A DNA stretch of 64,000 nucleotides from Nostoc sp. 106C (GTDB lineage: Bacteria > Cyanobacteriota > Cyanobacteriia > Cyanobacteriales > Nostocaceae). Both the position numbers and the translations under genes were made by a program. Location: the NCBI RefSeq assembly GCF_002154725.1, contig NZ_MTAW01000232.1:39351-103350 (forward strand). The letters are read 5' to 3'. A model generated the notes under the pieces. The model made no database searches and had not been told where the DNA came from. It was given only the letters and a program-made list of their open reading frames with translations. Of this stretch, positions 28,360 to 37,082 are shown in pieces; position 1 is the first letter of the stretch, and each line of letters begins with the position of its first letter.

Positions 28360-29404
28360 GTTAAAAGTTTTGACAAAATATATTTTTCTAGAAAATATGT
28401 GGTCTTTATCTATGCCAATATCCTAAATTTCACAATTTATGCTGTGATTATTAGGACTAAAAAAATTGTGGTCTAAAAAGTAGAATCTAAATGCTAAATT
28501 TCCAATAATTATTGCCAATTTTTATAAGATTTGTATTAATCGTCACCCAGCTTGAAATTTAGTTATTTCATTCTGACCTATTTTCTAAAAATCGTAGTTA
28601 TTTTTACTACATCTTCATTGAAAATTAAAACTTTAGAGCCAATTTGCAATGTGAATATTAAGTAATTAGTGATCGTCCTATTGGCGTGTAGGCAGGGAAT
28701 ACACAAACGTAAATAATTAATCTATGAAAATATTTTATTTAGTATAATTTTTTACTTAAATTTATTTAAATGTTAAGTACAGTTCAGAGAAAGTTGGAAT
28801 ATTCGTTATATTCTTAGAACTCAGCTCATTAAATGTAAAATACAAAAGTTTAAAACCCTGATAGCAACTGGCTTTTCCCTTTTGCCTTCTACTTATCTGT
28901 GTTTGCCACATTAAAGCAGCGACCTGTTTAAAATAGGGTTTTTCAATTGGGTTTAACAAAACACACGCGCGACTTTGCCAGAATTGGGGAATAGACCTGA
29001 GTGTGACTGGCGGATGAATAAACGGTGAAACACCGCACCCAATTTTGAATTTGGTGCAAAATAATACCAATTCAAATAATGTTTGCGACACATCAATATA
29101 TTCTAGAGGTCACGGCAGTGCCGTGCCCCTACAATCTGTCGCATTCTTTTTTCAAATTGGTATAATTAAGTGGCGGATTTAGAGCCGCCACTTAAAGATT
29201 GCTAAATTGTAAATTCTTCAATAATCAAAGAATTATAGAGACCAGACAAATATCGGTTTTTATGGGTGTTCATCTGTGGTTGTTTTTGATTAGGACTTAT
29301 ATTTCTCTAAAATCTGACGATACATCAATCTCCGCGCCACTCTATCTGCGTGCTTACACGTCCTTATCTGTTGCTTTCATTTGAAGAATTAGCATTACGC
29401 AGTC
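28360..29404. other. 1-kb AT-rich spacer upstream of the NRPS/PKS cluster
   Basis: Because the A-PCP gene reads away from it, this region should contain the promoter of the 17-kb cluster. It is very AT-rich up to about 28760, then carries low-quality frames with no recognisable domain, and a foldback repeat at 29065-29162. No gene is supported. A minus-strand frame at 28762-29091 looks like repeat-derived translation. Confidence 0.5.
29065..29162. repeat. MITE-like foldback with TACCAATT ends
   Basis: Ninety-eight bases are bounded by 26-base imperfect inverted arms. The left arm begins TACCAATTCAAATAATG and ends GCGACA; the right arm begins TGTCGC and ends CAAATTGGTA. A central palindrome (CACGGCAGTGCCGTG) lies between them. 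It is non-coding. A similar TTATACCAATT start occurs at 63944, so the element is probably multi-copy. Confidence 0.6.
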
Positions 29405-30925
29405 TCAAGCCAAAGTTGCGAGGAGTTCTAGAACAACACCATTAGTCCAGCCAAAGCCGATTTCATTGGAACTGTATCCAAAGCAGATTTCGTCAGAAAC
29501 GTTGGCAGAACAACGTTCTACATCGTATTTTTCCACCAAGATGCCGCGACGCTCAAATTCCTTAATGACCATAGCTAGGAACTTACGCGCAATGCGATCG
29601 CCTTCTTGATGATAGCCATAACGATGCAGTCCTTGAACGGCAATTAATGTCAAAGGTGCCCAACCAAAAGGTGCATCCCACTGATTACCAGTGACACGGG
29701 TACTGGTAAATATTCCGCCTGGTGCTTCAAACAAAGAAAGATTTTCGGCAATGCGTTTGGCCTGTGCTTCCGAGGCTATTCCCATCCACAAGGGATAGAA
29801 GGTGGTAGCAAATTCGTAATGGCGGCGTTTTCCAGTTTGGAAATGATAGTCAAGATATAATCCCTGCTTCTGATCCCAGAGATACTGATCCATGCGATCG
29901 CGGCGACTATCTGCGCGATCGCGCCATTGCTGCGCTAGTTCTTCGTTCCCTAAAATATCGTTAATCTGCGCTAAATCTTGTTCCATTTGATAAAGCAAAC
30001 TGTTGAGGCACACAGGTGCATAGTGGATAATATCGATACTGAAAGGGCCAAACCGATTGCTGATATCAAAGCCAGACTCGCGCATCGTGCGATCGCCTTT
30101 GTAAAAGAGATTGCTTAGTTCATCATTTTCCCTGTCGTAGTAAAGACTGACATCATAGTCTTCAATCTCAAACCTTTGATAGTATTCTTTGACACGTTCA
30201 TAGTGGCTTTTTCCTTCCTCATCTCGTTCGGAGAACAAGACTTCTGGCGCAGGGCCTTCACCCAAGGCATAATAGCGCGATAGGCCTGTTGCAGGGTTGA
30301 GATGGGGCGGTACTACCCAGTAATAGTAAAATTGCTCTAAAAGCGGTACAGCTGACCTCAGCCACTCTTCATCCTGGGTATGCTGGAACATTGCCAAAAC
30401 CATGAGGCTAAGAACTGGCGGTTGCGATCGTGACAGCATATAAGTACGGTTGGAATTGAGGATAGTGCCGTAATGCTGCACTTGATATAGAAGTTGATCG
30501 ACTTGACTTTGGGCTAAATCCCATTCTCCATCCCTTAACAGCCCCAACAAAATAAAGTAGCTATCCCAGCCATACATTTCGTTGAAGCGTCCACCAGGGA
30601 CAACGTAAGACCCTGGTAGGTATAGCAATCCATGTTCTCTTATTGCTTCGGCTTCGGGGGGTAGAGTGCGAATTTCGATTTGTCGCATATCTTCCGCAGA
30701 CAGCGATCGCTCTAACACAGACTGAATGTTAGGATTATCTTCTCTAGGCGAAATGTAAATAATCCAGGGAGTACCTGGTTTGTGCTCCAACTTGGTATCC
30801 TTGGCAGATTGTAATAAATGTTCGTGCGATCGCGTTAATGTTTTCCAGGTTTTTTTGATGTAGGTTCGCACGGCGTTAATTTGCGTGCTGGTGAATGGCG
30901 ATTGGGTGGAAGATTGAGTAGTCAT
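29405..30925 (-). CDS. treH: Trehalase TreH (GH37)
   Basis: A 506-residue alpha,alpha-trehalase that splits trehalose into two glucoses. Both trehalase signatures are visible: PGGRFNEMYGWDSYF (about residues 110-125) and QWDAPFGWAP (about 415-425). No signal peptide is present, so it acts in the cytosol. It is the last gene of treZ-treY-treH, the order known from Nostoc/Anabaena, where trehalose accumulates on drying and trehalase sets its level. A TTG two codons upstream is less likely than the ATG at 30925. A purine-rich inverted repeat lies between treY and treH. Confidence 0.93.
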   Translation of the reverse strand: MTTQSSTQSPFTSTQINAVRTYIKKTWKTLTRSHEHLLQSAKDTKLEHKPGTPWIIYISPREDNPNIQSVLERSLSAEDMRQIEIRTLPPEAEAIREHGLLYLPGSYVVPGGRFNEMYGWDSYFILLGLLRDGEWDLAQSQVDQLLYQVQHYGTILNSNRTYMLSRSQPPVLSLMVLAMFQHTQDEEWLRSAVPLLEQFYYYWVVPPHLNPATGLSRYYALGEGPAPEVLFSERDEEGKSHYERVKEYYQRFEIEDYDVSLYYDRENDELSNLFYKGDRTMRESGFDISNRFGPFSIDIIHYAPVCLNSLLYQMEQDLAQINDILGNEELAQQWRDRADSRRDRMDQYLWDQKQGLYLDYHFQTGKRRHYEFATTFYPLWMGIASEAQAKRIAENLSLFEAPGGIFTSTRVTGNQWDAPFGWAPLTLIAVQGLHRYGYHQEGDRIARKFLAMVIKEFERRGILVEKYDVERCSANVSDEICFGYSSNEIGFGWTNGVVLELLATLA

Positions 30926-30950
30926 AAGCAATGAATCAAAAATTTTTTCT

Positions 30951-31022
30951 CACGCAGAGGCGCAGAGATGCAAAGAAGAAAGCAAGAGTAATTCTCTTTC
31001 TCTGTGTCTCTGTGCCTCTGTG
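30951..31022. repeat. Inverted CAGAGGCGCAGAG-type short tandem repeat between treY and treH
   Basis: Short purine-rich units (GCAGAGGCGCAGAG) on the left are mirrored by CTCTGTGCCTCTG units on the right, so the transcript of this 109-base spacer can fold into a long hairpin. Related units occur in the treY-treZ spacer near 33872-33903 and near 8315. These are typical short tandemly repeated sequences of heterocystous cyanobacteria. Confidence 0.55.
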
Positions 31023-31040
31023 GTTTTTAATTAAAGTGAG

Positions 31041-33833
31041 CTAATCACTCACTAACAAAGCAACTGGAAAGTGGGCAAGGGCTGCGCCAATGGATAATGT
31101 TCCTGTAGCTTCTAAGGATTGCTGAGTTAGAAGATTTTTCCAGGTGGAGGAAGTTCCTTTGGGTAATTGGAGGCGTGTATCTTGCCACACCGATTCAGCT
31201 AGAGGATATTCTCCAGGTTGGATTAGGCGAGTGAGAAAGCGAGGGGCGATCGCGATCGCTGTTTGATTTTCCTGCTGTCTGGCAAAGGCGATGATGCGAT
31301 CAGCATAGGTTCCGTGAATTTCTAATGGCAGATATTCACCGTCTTGGAATAATTCGAGATAGTCTATTCTGGCTTTGAGGGCTTGTACTGTTAAAAATAG
31401 TTTGATTCTGCCATCGTTTTTGTGGGTGAGTAATTCTTGAATTAAGCCTAGAATGTCGGTCTTAATCTGCTCTTTTATTGCACTGAAATAAGTGCGTCGC
31501 TGCTCAAAATCTACAGGGCGACGGTTATCTGGATCGACTAAGCTGAGTTCCCAAAGTTCGGTTCCTTGATAAAAGTCGGGTACGCCAGGGGCGGCAATTT
31601 TTAATAGAGTTTGGGAGAGAGAGTTGAAAATTCCATAATCTGCAATTCGCTGTTGAAAAACGCGAAAATCTGCCAGGAATTCCTTTGAGATGGAAGGGTC
31701 TAACACTTTCTCCACAAAGGAAGTACAAGCCTCTTCATACTCGCTATCAGGACGTAACCATGCTGTATGCACTTTCGCTTCCCGAATGGATTTAATGATG
31801 TATTCCTTCACCCGTTCCACAAAAGATGATTGTTCGTGTTCCGCGAAAGGAAACGCCCCTACTAGTGTTTGATAGAGAAAATATTCATCATTGCGATCGG
31901 GCATAGCCGAACCATTGCGATCGCTTTTATGCCCTTGATTCATGCTACTCCAGGTATTAACCTGTTGCTCCCACTCATCTGGAATTTCTGACAACACATT
32001 CAACCTGGCGCGTACATCTTCACCGCGCTTGGTGTCGTGGGTGGCGGTGGTGTTCATTGTATGGGGCCAGTTGGCTTGGTGCTTTTGGTTAAAGGTATGG
32101 AAGTCGGCTAGGGAGATACCAAAGTGGCTAGGATTTCCGCCGACTTCATTCAGCGACAGAAAACGGTTGTAAGCATATAATGTGGTATCTTCCACGCCTT
32201 TCGCCATTAAGGGACCAGTGTATTGCTGCATCCGCAGAACAAAATATAGCCATTGTTCGCGTTCTGTTTGCGTGAGGGAATCGTCAAACTCTAGCAGCAT
32301 CAGCTTTTCAATAAAGTCCATCTCGTGCTGCAATAGAGGTGCTTGTTCCTTGGCTTGGCGAATTACTTCTTCAATGTAGACGCGATCGCTATCATGGATG
32401 CCATCAGGTGTAATGTAGGTACGATAAATAGGGAATAGGGTAAGAACTTCCGCGATCGCTCGTTTTAATCCATTAACTGTAAAGTCATTACCATAGCGAT
32501 ATTTGCTGGAAATATTCTTCAAAAGAATAGCTAGATTATCAACGTCACCTGCCAAATTCTTTTCGAGAATAAGGTGCTTATTAGCCTTGACCAGAGATGC
32601 ATAATCTACTTTTGAACCAATAAAGCTATGGTAAATTTTATCAAAATACCATTCATTTTCCGTTTGGCAGAATATCCCATTTATATAATTTAAAAAATCA
32701 TATCCAGATGTACCTTCAATTCTCCAATTTTCTGGTAAATCTTCTGTAGTCTCCAAGATTTTTTCCACTGTGATGTAAACATCACCCATTTTTTCTTGGA
32801 GGCGTTCTAAATATTGTGTGGGGTTATAAAGTCCATCAATATGGTCAATTCGTAAACCAGTGAATTTGCCTTCTTCTACTAGCTTTTGAATTAAGCTATG
32901 AGTGTTATTAAAAACTCTTAGCTCTTCAACTTTCACAGAAATGAGTTCGTTGACAGTAAAGAAGCGGCGGTAGTTCATTTCCTCCGCCCCGACTTTCCAG
33001 AAGGCGAGACGATAAAATTGGTCTTTGAGTATATCATCTAGGAGGTTAAAGCTATCTGAATTACCTACTTCTCCATTAAAAATTTTGAGGTTTTCATCAA
33101 TGAACTCGCGGATATTATCGTTGCTGGTGTAAAGTTCCCAAACCAGACCTTTGATAAAAGCGATTTGGTCTTGTCGCTGTTTACCAGCCACTTCTGAAGG
33201 CACATTTTTGAGGATGTAGAGAATCCCCAAGAGTTTGATGAAATCGGGATGATTGCGTCCTAAAGTGCGGGTGAGTTTGCCCAGATTATAGGTGAGGAAT
33301 TTGGTGTAGGACTCTAACCGCAAAGGCAATTTTAAGCTGTAATAGTTAACAGTTAAACCGTTTTGCTCATATTGTAGCTGAATGTCTCCCTTTTCTAGAG
33401 AAACACCGTAGAAATCTCCTAGCAAGGGAGCGAGAATTCGCTGTTCGCGATCGCCAAAGGGAGCATTCCAACACAAATCGAAGTAGTCTGTATAGCTAGA
33501 ATCAGGACCGTGTTCTAATACGTCCATTAAGTAGGCGTTTTCGCTACTATAAGCCATGTGATTGGGCACGATGTCTTGCAACCAGCCCATACCAAGGGAT
33601 TGAAGTTCGCTAACTAAGGCTTCAAAGGACTCTGTGCTGCCCAATTCAGGATTTAATTGAGTAGCATCAACGACATCATAGCCATGTGTACTTCCGGATC
33701 TTGCCTTGAAGATGGGGGAGGCGTATAAATCGGAAATACCTAAATCTGCTAGATAAGATGCGATCGCTTTAGCGTTTTCAAAGCCAAATTGAGATGTAAA
33801 TTGAATTCGATAAGTAGCCTTGGGAATTCGCAT
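31041..33833 (-). CDS. treY: Maltooligosyltrehalose synthase TreY
   Basis: A 930-residue GH13 enzyme that isomerises the reducing-end alpha-1,4 bond of maltooligosaccharides to an alpha,alpha-1,1 bond, giving maltooligosyltrehalose. Visible hallmarks are an N-terminal RIPKATYRIQF, DIVPNHMAYSSENAYL, GLRIDHIDGLYNP with the nucleophile Asp, TATHDTKRGEDVRARL and, late, PDFYQGTELW plus LVDPDNRRPVDF. Length is typical. It sits between treZ and treH on the same strand. Trehalose made by TreY and TreZ from glycogen-derived maltodextrin is linked to desiccation tolerance in Nostoc relatives. Confidence 0.95.
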   Translation of the reverse strand: MRIPKATYRIQFTSQFGFENAKAIASYLADLGISDLYASPIFKARSGSTHGYDVVDATQLNPELGSTESFEALVSELQSLGMGWLQDIVPNHMAYSSENAYLMDVLEHGPDSSYTDYFDLCWNAPFGDREQRILAPLLGDFYGVSLEKGDIQLQYEQNGLTVNYYSLKLPLRLESYTKFLTYNLGKLTRTLGRNHPDFIKLLGILYILKNVPSEVAGKQRQDQIAFIKGLVWELYTSNDNIREFIDENLKIFNGEVGNSDSFNLLDDILKDQFYRLAFWKVGAEEMNYRRFFTVNELISVKVEELRVFNNTHSLIQKLVEEGKFTGLRIDHIDGLYNPTQYLERLQEKMGDVYITVEKILETTEDLPENWRIEGTSGYDFLNYINGIFCQTENEWYFDKIYHSFIGSKVDYASLVKANKHLILEKNLAGDVDNLAILLKNISSKYRYGNDFTVNGLKRAIAEVLTLFPIYRTYITPDGIHDSDRVYIEEVIRQAKEQAPLLQHEMDFIEKLMLLEFDDSLTQTEREQWLYFVLRMQQYTGPLMAKGVEDTTLYAYNRFLSLNEVGGNPSHFGISLADFHTFNQKHQANWPHTMNTTATHDTKRGEDVRARLNVLSEIPDEWEQQVNTWSSMNQGHKSDRNGSAMPDRNDEYFLYQTLVGAFPFAEHEQSSFVERVKEYIIKSIREAKVHTAWLRPDSEYEEACTSFVEKVLDPSISKEFLADFRVFQQRIADYGIFNSLSQTLLKIAAPGVPDFYQGTELWELSLVDPDNRRPVDFEQRRTYFSAIKEQIKTDILGLIQELLTHKNDGRIKLFLTVQALKARIDYLELFQDGEYLPLEIHGTYADRIIAFARQQENQTAIAIAPRFLTRLIQPGEYPLAESVWQDTRLQLPKGTSSTWKNLLTQQSLEATGTLSIGAALAHFPVALLVSD

Positions 33834-33941
33834 AGGATTGTTGTTTTGACTGGGAAATGAAGGGGATTTTTTTACGAACCGCAGAGACGCAGAGGAAGCA
33901 GAGAAGAGTGTATTACAGCATTCTGCCTCCTGCCTCCTGCC

Positions 33942-35789
33942 TCAAGGCTCTAATTCATACAGCACGAGACTGGTGGGTTGCAGTTGTAGTTCTTGTCCTA
34001 CAGACAAATCTTCTGGTGCTTGTGAACCAGGCCCGGCCCATGAAGTATCGGCGGAATCTAATCGTTTGTAAGCATGGCGCTGAATTGGCAGAGTCACCTT
34101 CACTGGAGATTGATTGAAATTCAGCGCAAATATCACTTCACTTGATTCACTCCAACGACGCACTATGACCAACTGTTTATCTTCGTCGCTAGTTGCTTGA
34201 ATGCAGTTGCGGTCTTGCTTCAATAGTGCGGGATGTGCTTTGCGCCAATCTATTAACTGACGATACCAATCTAGTAAAACTTTGTGCTGGCCTTCGTTGC
34301 GTAATTGCCAGTTAAGTTTACAACGCAAAAAGGTTTCTGCTGATTCTGGATCTGGTGGATCTTCGTCATAGTGAAAGGCTTCAAATTCTTGTTTGCGTCC
34401 GGCGCGTACTGCTTGAATTAAATCGGGGTCGGAATGGCTGACAAAGTACATGAAGGGCGCGGTTTCGCCGTATTCTTCACCCATGAACAACAAAGGTAAG
34501 TTCGGTGACAGCAACACAGCACCAGCGGCTAATTTCAATCCTTCAAAGGATACACGATTCCAAAGGCGATCGCCTTTCATTTGGTTGCCGATTTGGTCGT
34601 GATTTTGGATGCAGACGGAAAATTGTGATGGCGGGCGATCGCGGCAAGATATACCATGAAATCGTTTGCGATGAGGCGCGTATTTCCAATCGTAGACAAA
34701 GGTATCTTCATAAGCTTTGGCTAGTTGGGCGCATTGTCCAAAGTCTTGATAATATCCTTGGCGATCGCCTGTTAACAATGCGTGCAAAGCATGGTGAAAG
34801 TCATCACTCCATTGAGCATCAAGTCCGTAGCCACCCAGTTCCGGCGGACGAACGATTTGGGGATTATTTAAGTCACTTTCGGCAATTAAGTAGCGTTTGC
34901 GTCCCCCATCTTGAGAGAAGTTATGCACTGCTTCTGCTAATTCCCATAAAAAATGTTTGGCACCTAAATCGTAGATTGCCTGAATCGCATCCAGCCGCAA
35001 TGCATCAATATGGAAATCTCCCAACCAATACAGCGCATTCTGAATGAAATAGTGACGCACACCCTGACTATGGGCATCGTCAAAATTCATTGCATTGCCC
35101 CAAGGTGTCTTATAGGTTTTAGTAAAGTAAGGTGCAAATTGACCCATGTAGTTACCTTCTGGGCCAAAGTGGTTATAAACCACATCCAGCACTACAGCAA
35201 TACCGTGTTGGTGGCAAGCATTCACTAACTGCTTCAAATCGGCTGGTGTGCCATAGGAATTTTGCACAGCAAACGGGTAAACGCCATCATAACCCCAGTT
35301 GCGGTATGCCAGAGAAGGTTCAATATGGGTGTCGCCGGGGAACTGGGCGATGGGCATGATTTCAATAGCATTAATCCCCAGTTCTTTTAAATCTGCTAGG
35401 CGGGGAATGATGGCGGTGAAGGTGCCTTCAGGTGTAAATGTGCCAACGTGGAGTTCATAGAAAATCATCGATTCCAAAGGAACCCCAGTCCACTCGTCAT
35501 CTGTCCACTCAAACTGATGATCGATAACTTGCGACGGCCCGTGAACTCCTTCAGGTTGATACTGCGATACTGGATCGGCAAAGGCGTTTTCTCCATCCAA
35601 GACATAGCGATAAAGTGTGCCTGGATAGACATCATTTACTTTCGTCTGCCAATAACCCTCTGCTTGGGGTTTTAGCGGAATTACTTGCTGTTGTGGCGTC
35701 AAAATTTGCACCGCGACACTATTTAGTGTTGGCGACCAGACTGTAAATTCACACTCTCCGTTACCCAAGTAATGAGCACCCGTTCTCAC
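33942..35789 (-). CDS. treZ: Maltooligosyltrehalose trehalohydrolase TreZ
   Basis: A 615-residue GH13 enzyme that releases trehalose from the product of TreY. It has an N-terminal beta domain (EFTVWSPTLNSVAVQI), then the catalytic barrel with DVVYNHFGPEGNY, DALRLDAIQAIYD, LIAESDLNNP and FMGEEYGE. Length and motifs are typical. The start is GTG at 35789, preceded by GGGAGGA at good spacing. It is first in treZ-treY-treH, with 108 bases before treY. It opens away from the SMP-30-like gene, and the roughly 250-base gap between them should hold both promoters. Confidence 0.95.
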   Translation of the reverse strand: MRTGAHYLGNGECEFTVWSPTLNSVAVQILTPQQQVIPLKPQAEGYWQTKVNDVYPGTLYRYVLDGENAFADPVSQYQPEGVHGPSQVIDHQFEWTDDEWTGVPLESMIFYELHVGTFTPEGTFTAIIPRLADLKELGINAIEIMPIAQFPGDTHIEPSLAYRNWGYDGVYPFAVQNSYGTPADLKQLVNACHQHGIAVVLDVVYNHFGPEGNYMGQFAPYFTKTYKTPWGNAMNFDDAHSQGVRHYFIQNALYWLGDFHIDALRLDAIQAIYDLGAKHFLWELAEAVHNFSQDGGRKRYLIAESDLNNPQIVRPPELGGYGLDAQWSDDFHHALHALLTGDRQGYYQDFGQCAQLAKAYEDTFVYDWKYAPHRKRFHGISCRDRPPSQFSVCIQNHDQIGNQMKGDRLWNRVSFEGLKLAAGAVLLSPNLPLLFMGEEYGETAPFMYFVSHSDPDLIQAVRAGRKQEFEAFHYDEDPPDPESAETFLRCKLNWQLRNEGQHKVLLDWYRQLIDWRKAHPALLKQDRNCIQATSDEDKQLVIVRRWSESSEVIFALNFNQSPVKVTLPIQRHAYKRLDSADTSWAGPGSQAPEDLSVGQELQLQPTSLVLYELEP

Positions 35790-36036
35790 GCAGTATCCTC
35801 CCGTTAGATAATGTGTGCCGAATTATGGCATGACCATCAACGCGAACCCGAAGGGGGTTGCCGCACGACATCGCGCCAGATAGCATCATGTAGGGTTTAG
35901 CAAACAATTTTCTAGTATCGGCAGGCGGATTTTTTTAACAGTAAACGTCTGTCTATTAACCCAAGGGAAGATTATGTGAAAAAACTCTGTCAATTTTGTT
36001 ACTATCCTCTTTATTTTGGCGAAGGTATTGTTCATT

Positions 36037-36972
36037 GTGAAAAAATTTATTTTCCAAATAGCAGCGTGCAATTTGTTACTAAGTTTGTTGATGATACAGC
36101 ACAGCAGTGGAAATATCTCCAGTAGCATACAAGCTGTTATGGACACTGACGCCAAAGTAGAAAAGTTGGCTGGTGGTTTAAAATTTACAGAAGGGCCAGT
36201 TTGGCATCCCAGAGGCTTTTTACTCTTCAGTGATATCCCCGCCGATACTATCTATAAGTTGACAACTGACGGTAAAGTTTCCGTATTTCGTCGTCCTGCT
36301 GGCAATCCCAACGGTAATACTTTTGATACACAAGGACGGTTAATTACCGCTGAACATAACCGTCGTCTTGTACGCACAGAAAAAAATGGTCAAATAAAAG
36401 TCTTGGCGGAACGCTACCAGGGCAAACTTCTCAACAGTCCGAACGATGTTGTAGTTAAGTCAGATGGAAGCATTTATTTTACTGACCCACCCTACGGCAT
36501 CAGCAAGGAAAAGGAAGAACTTGGCTTTTATGGCATCTATCGCTGGCGGCCGAATGGAACTTTGACTTTGCTCAATAAACAAATGCTACGTCCCAATGGA
36601 ATCGCATTTTCACCTGATGAGAAAAAACTCTATGTTAGTGACTCTGCACAAGGAAATATCCGCATTTTCGACGTTAAATCAGATGGCACTTTAACTAACA
36701 GCAGGGTTTTTGCGGAGTTGAAAGAACCCAAGGACAAAGGCGTACCTGATGGTTTGAAAATAGATATTAAAGGCAATATCTACTGTAGCGGGCCAGAAGG
36801 AATCTGGATTTTTTCCCCAACAGGTCAACTACTAGGCAAAATTATTGTGCCAGAGGTCGTCACAAATTTGGCTTGGGGCAATAAAGACTACAAAACTCTT
36901 TACATAACCGCAGGTCAGGGTGTTTATCGCATCCGCTTAAAAGTTGCGGGTAAGCAACCAGGAAGGATATAA
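36037..36972 (+). CDS. Exported SMP-30/gluconolactonase-like protein
   Basis: A 311-residue six-bladed propeller of the SMP-30/gluconolactonase/LRE group. After an N-terminal signal segment (KKFIFQIAACNLLLSLLM) come EGPVWHP with the metal-binding Glu, PNDVVVKSDGSIYFTDPPYG, and LRPNGIAFSPDEKKLYVSD, all standard for the family. The GTG at 36037 with GAAGG 11 bases upstream is preferred over a TTG at 36016 because it starts the protein exactly at the signal peptide. It is predicted to be periplasmic or secreted and to hydrolyse a lactone of unknown identity. It is divergent from treZ and convergent with the TIR-WD40 gene. Confidence 0.85.
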   Translation: MKKFIFQIAACNLLLSLLMIQHSSGNISSSIQAVMDTDAKVEKLAGGLKFTEGPVWHPRGFLLFSDIPADTIYKLTTDGKVSVFRRPAGNPNGNTFDTQGRLITAEHNRRLVRTEKNGQIKVLAERYQGKLLNSPNDVVVKSDGSIYFTDPPYGISKEKEELGFYGIYRWRPNGTLTLLNKQMLRPNGIAFSPDEKKLYVSDSAQGNIRIFDVKSDGTLTNSRVFAELKEPKDKGVPDGLKIDIKGNIYCSGPEGIWIFSPTGQLLGKIIVPEVVTNLAWGNKDYKTLYITAGQGVYRIRLKVAGKQPGRI

Positions 36973-37082
36973 GCGGTTCGATCAATTAAGCTTTGTGGCA
37001 ATTTTTGCATAAGTCCTGAGGAAAAAGGATAATCTAGTAGTATGTGAGAACAACATCAACCTCAAGGCGATCGCACGACTCG

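Noticed and set aside
28762..29091. A 109-codon minus-strand frame upstream of the NRPS cluster
   Set aside because: No domain, start context or plausible fold. Its 5' end overlaps the foldback repeat at 29065, so it is likely translation of repeat DNA.
29199..29384. A 61-codon plus-strand frame downstream of treH
   Set aside because: No coding character or domain, and it lies next to a foldback repeat.
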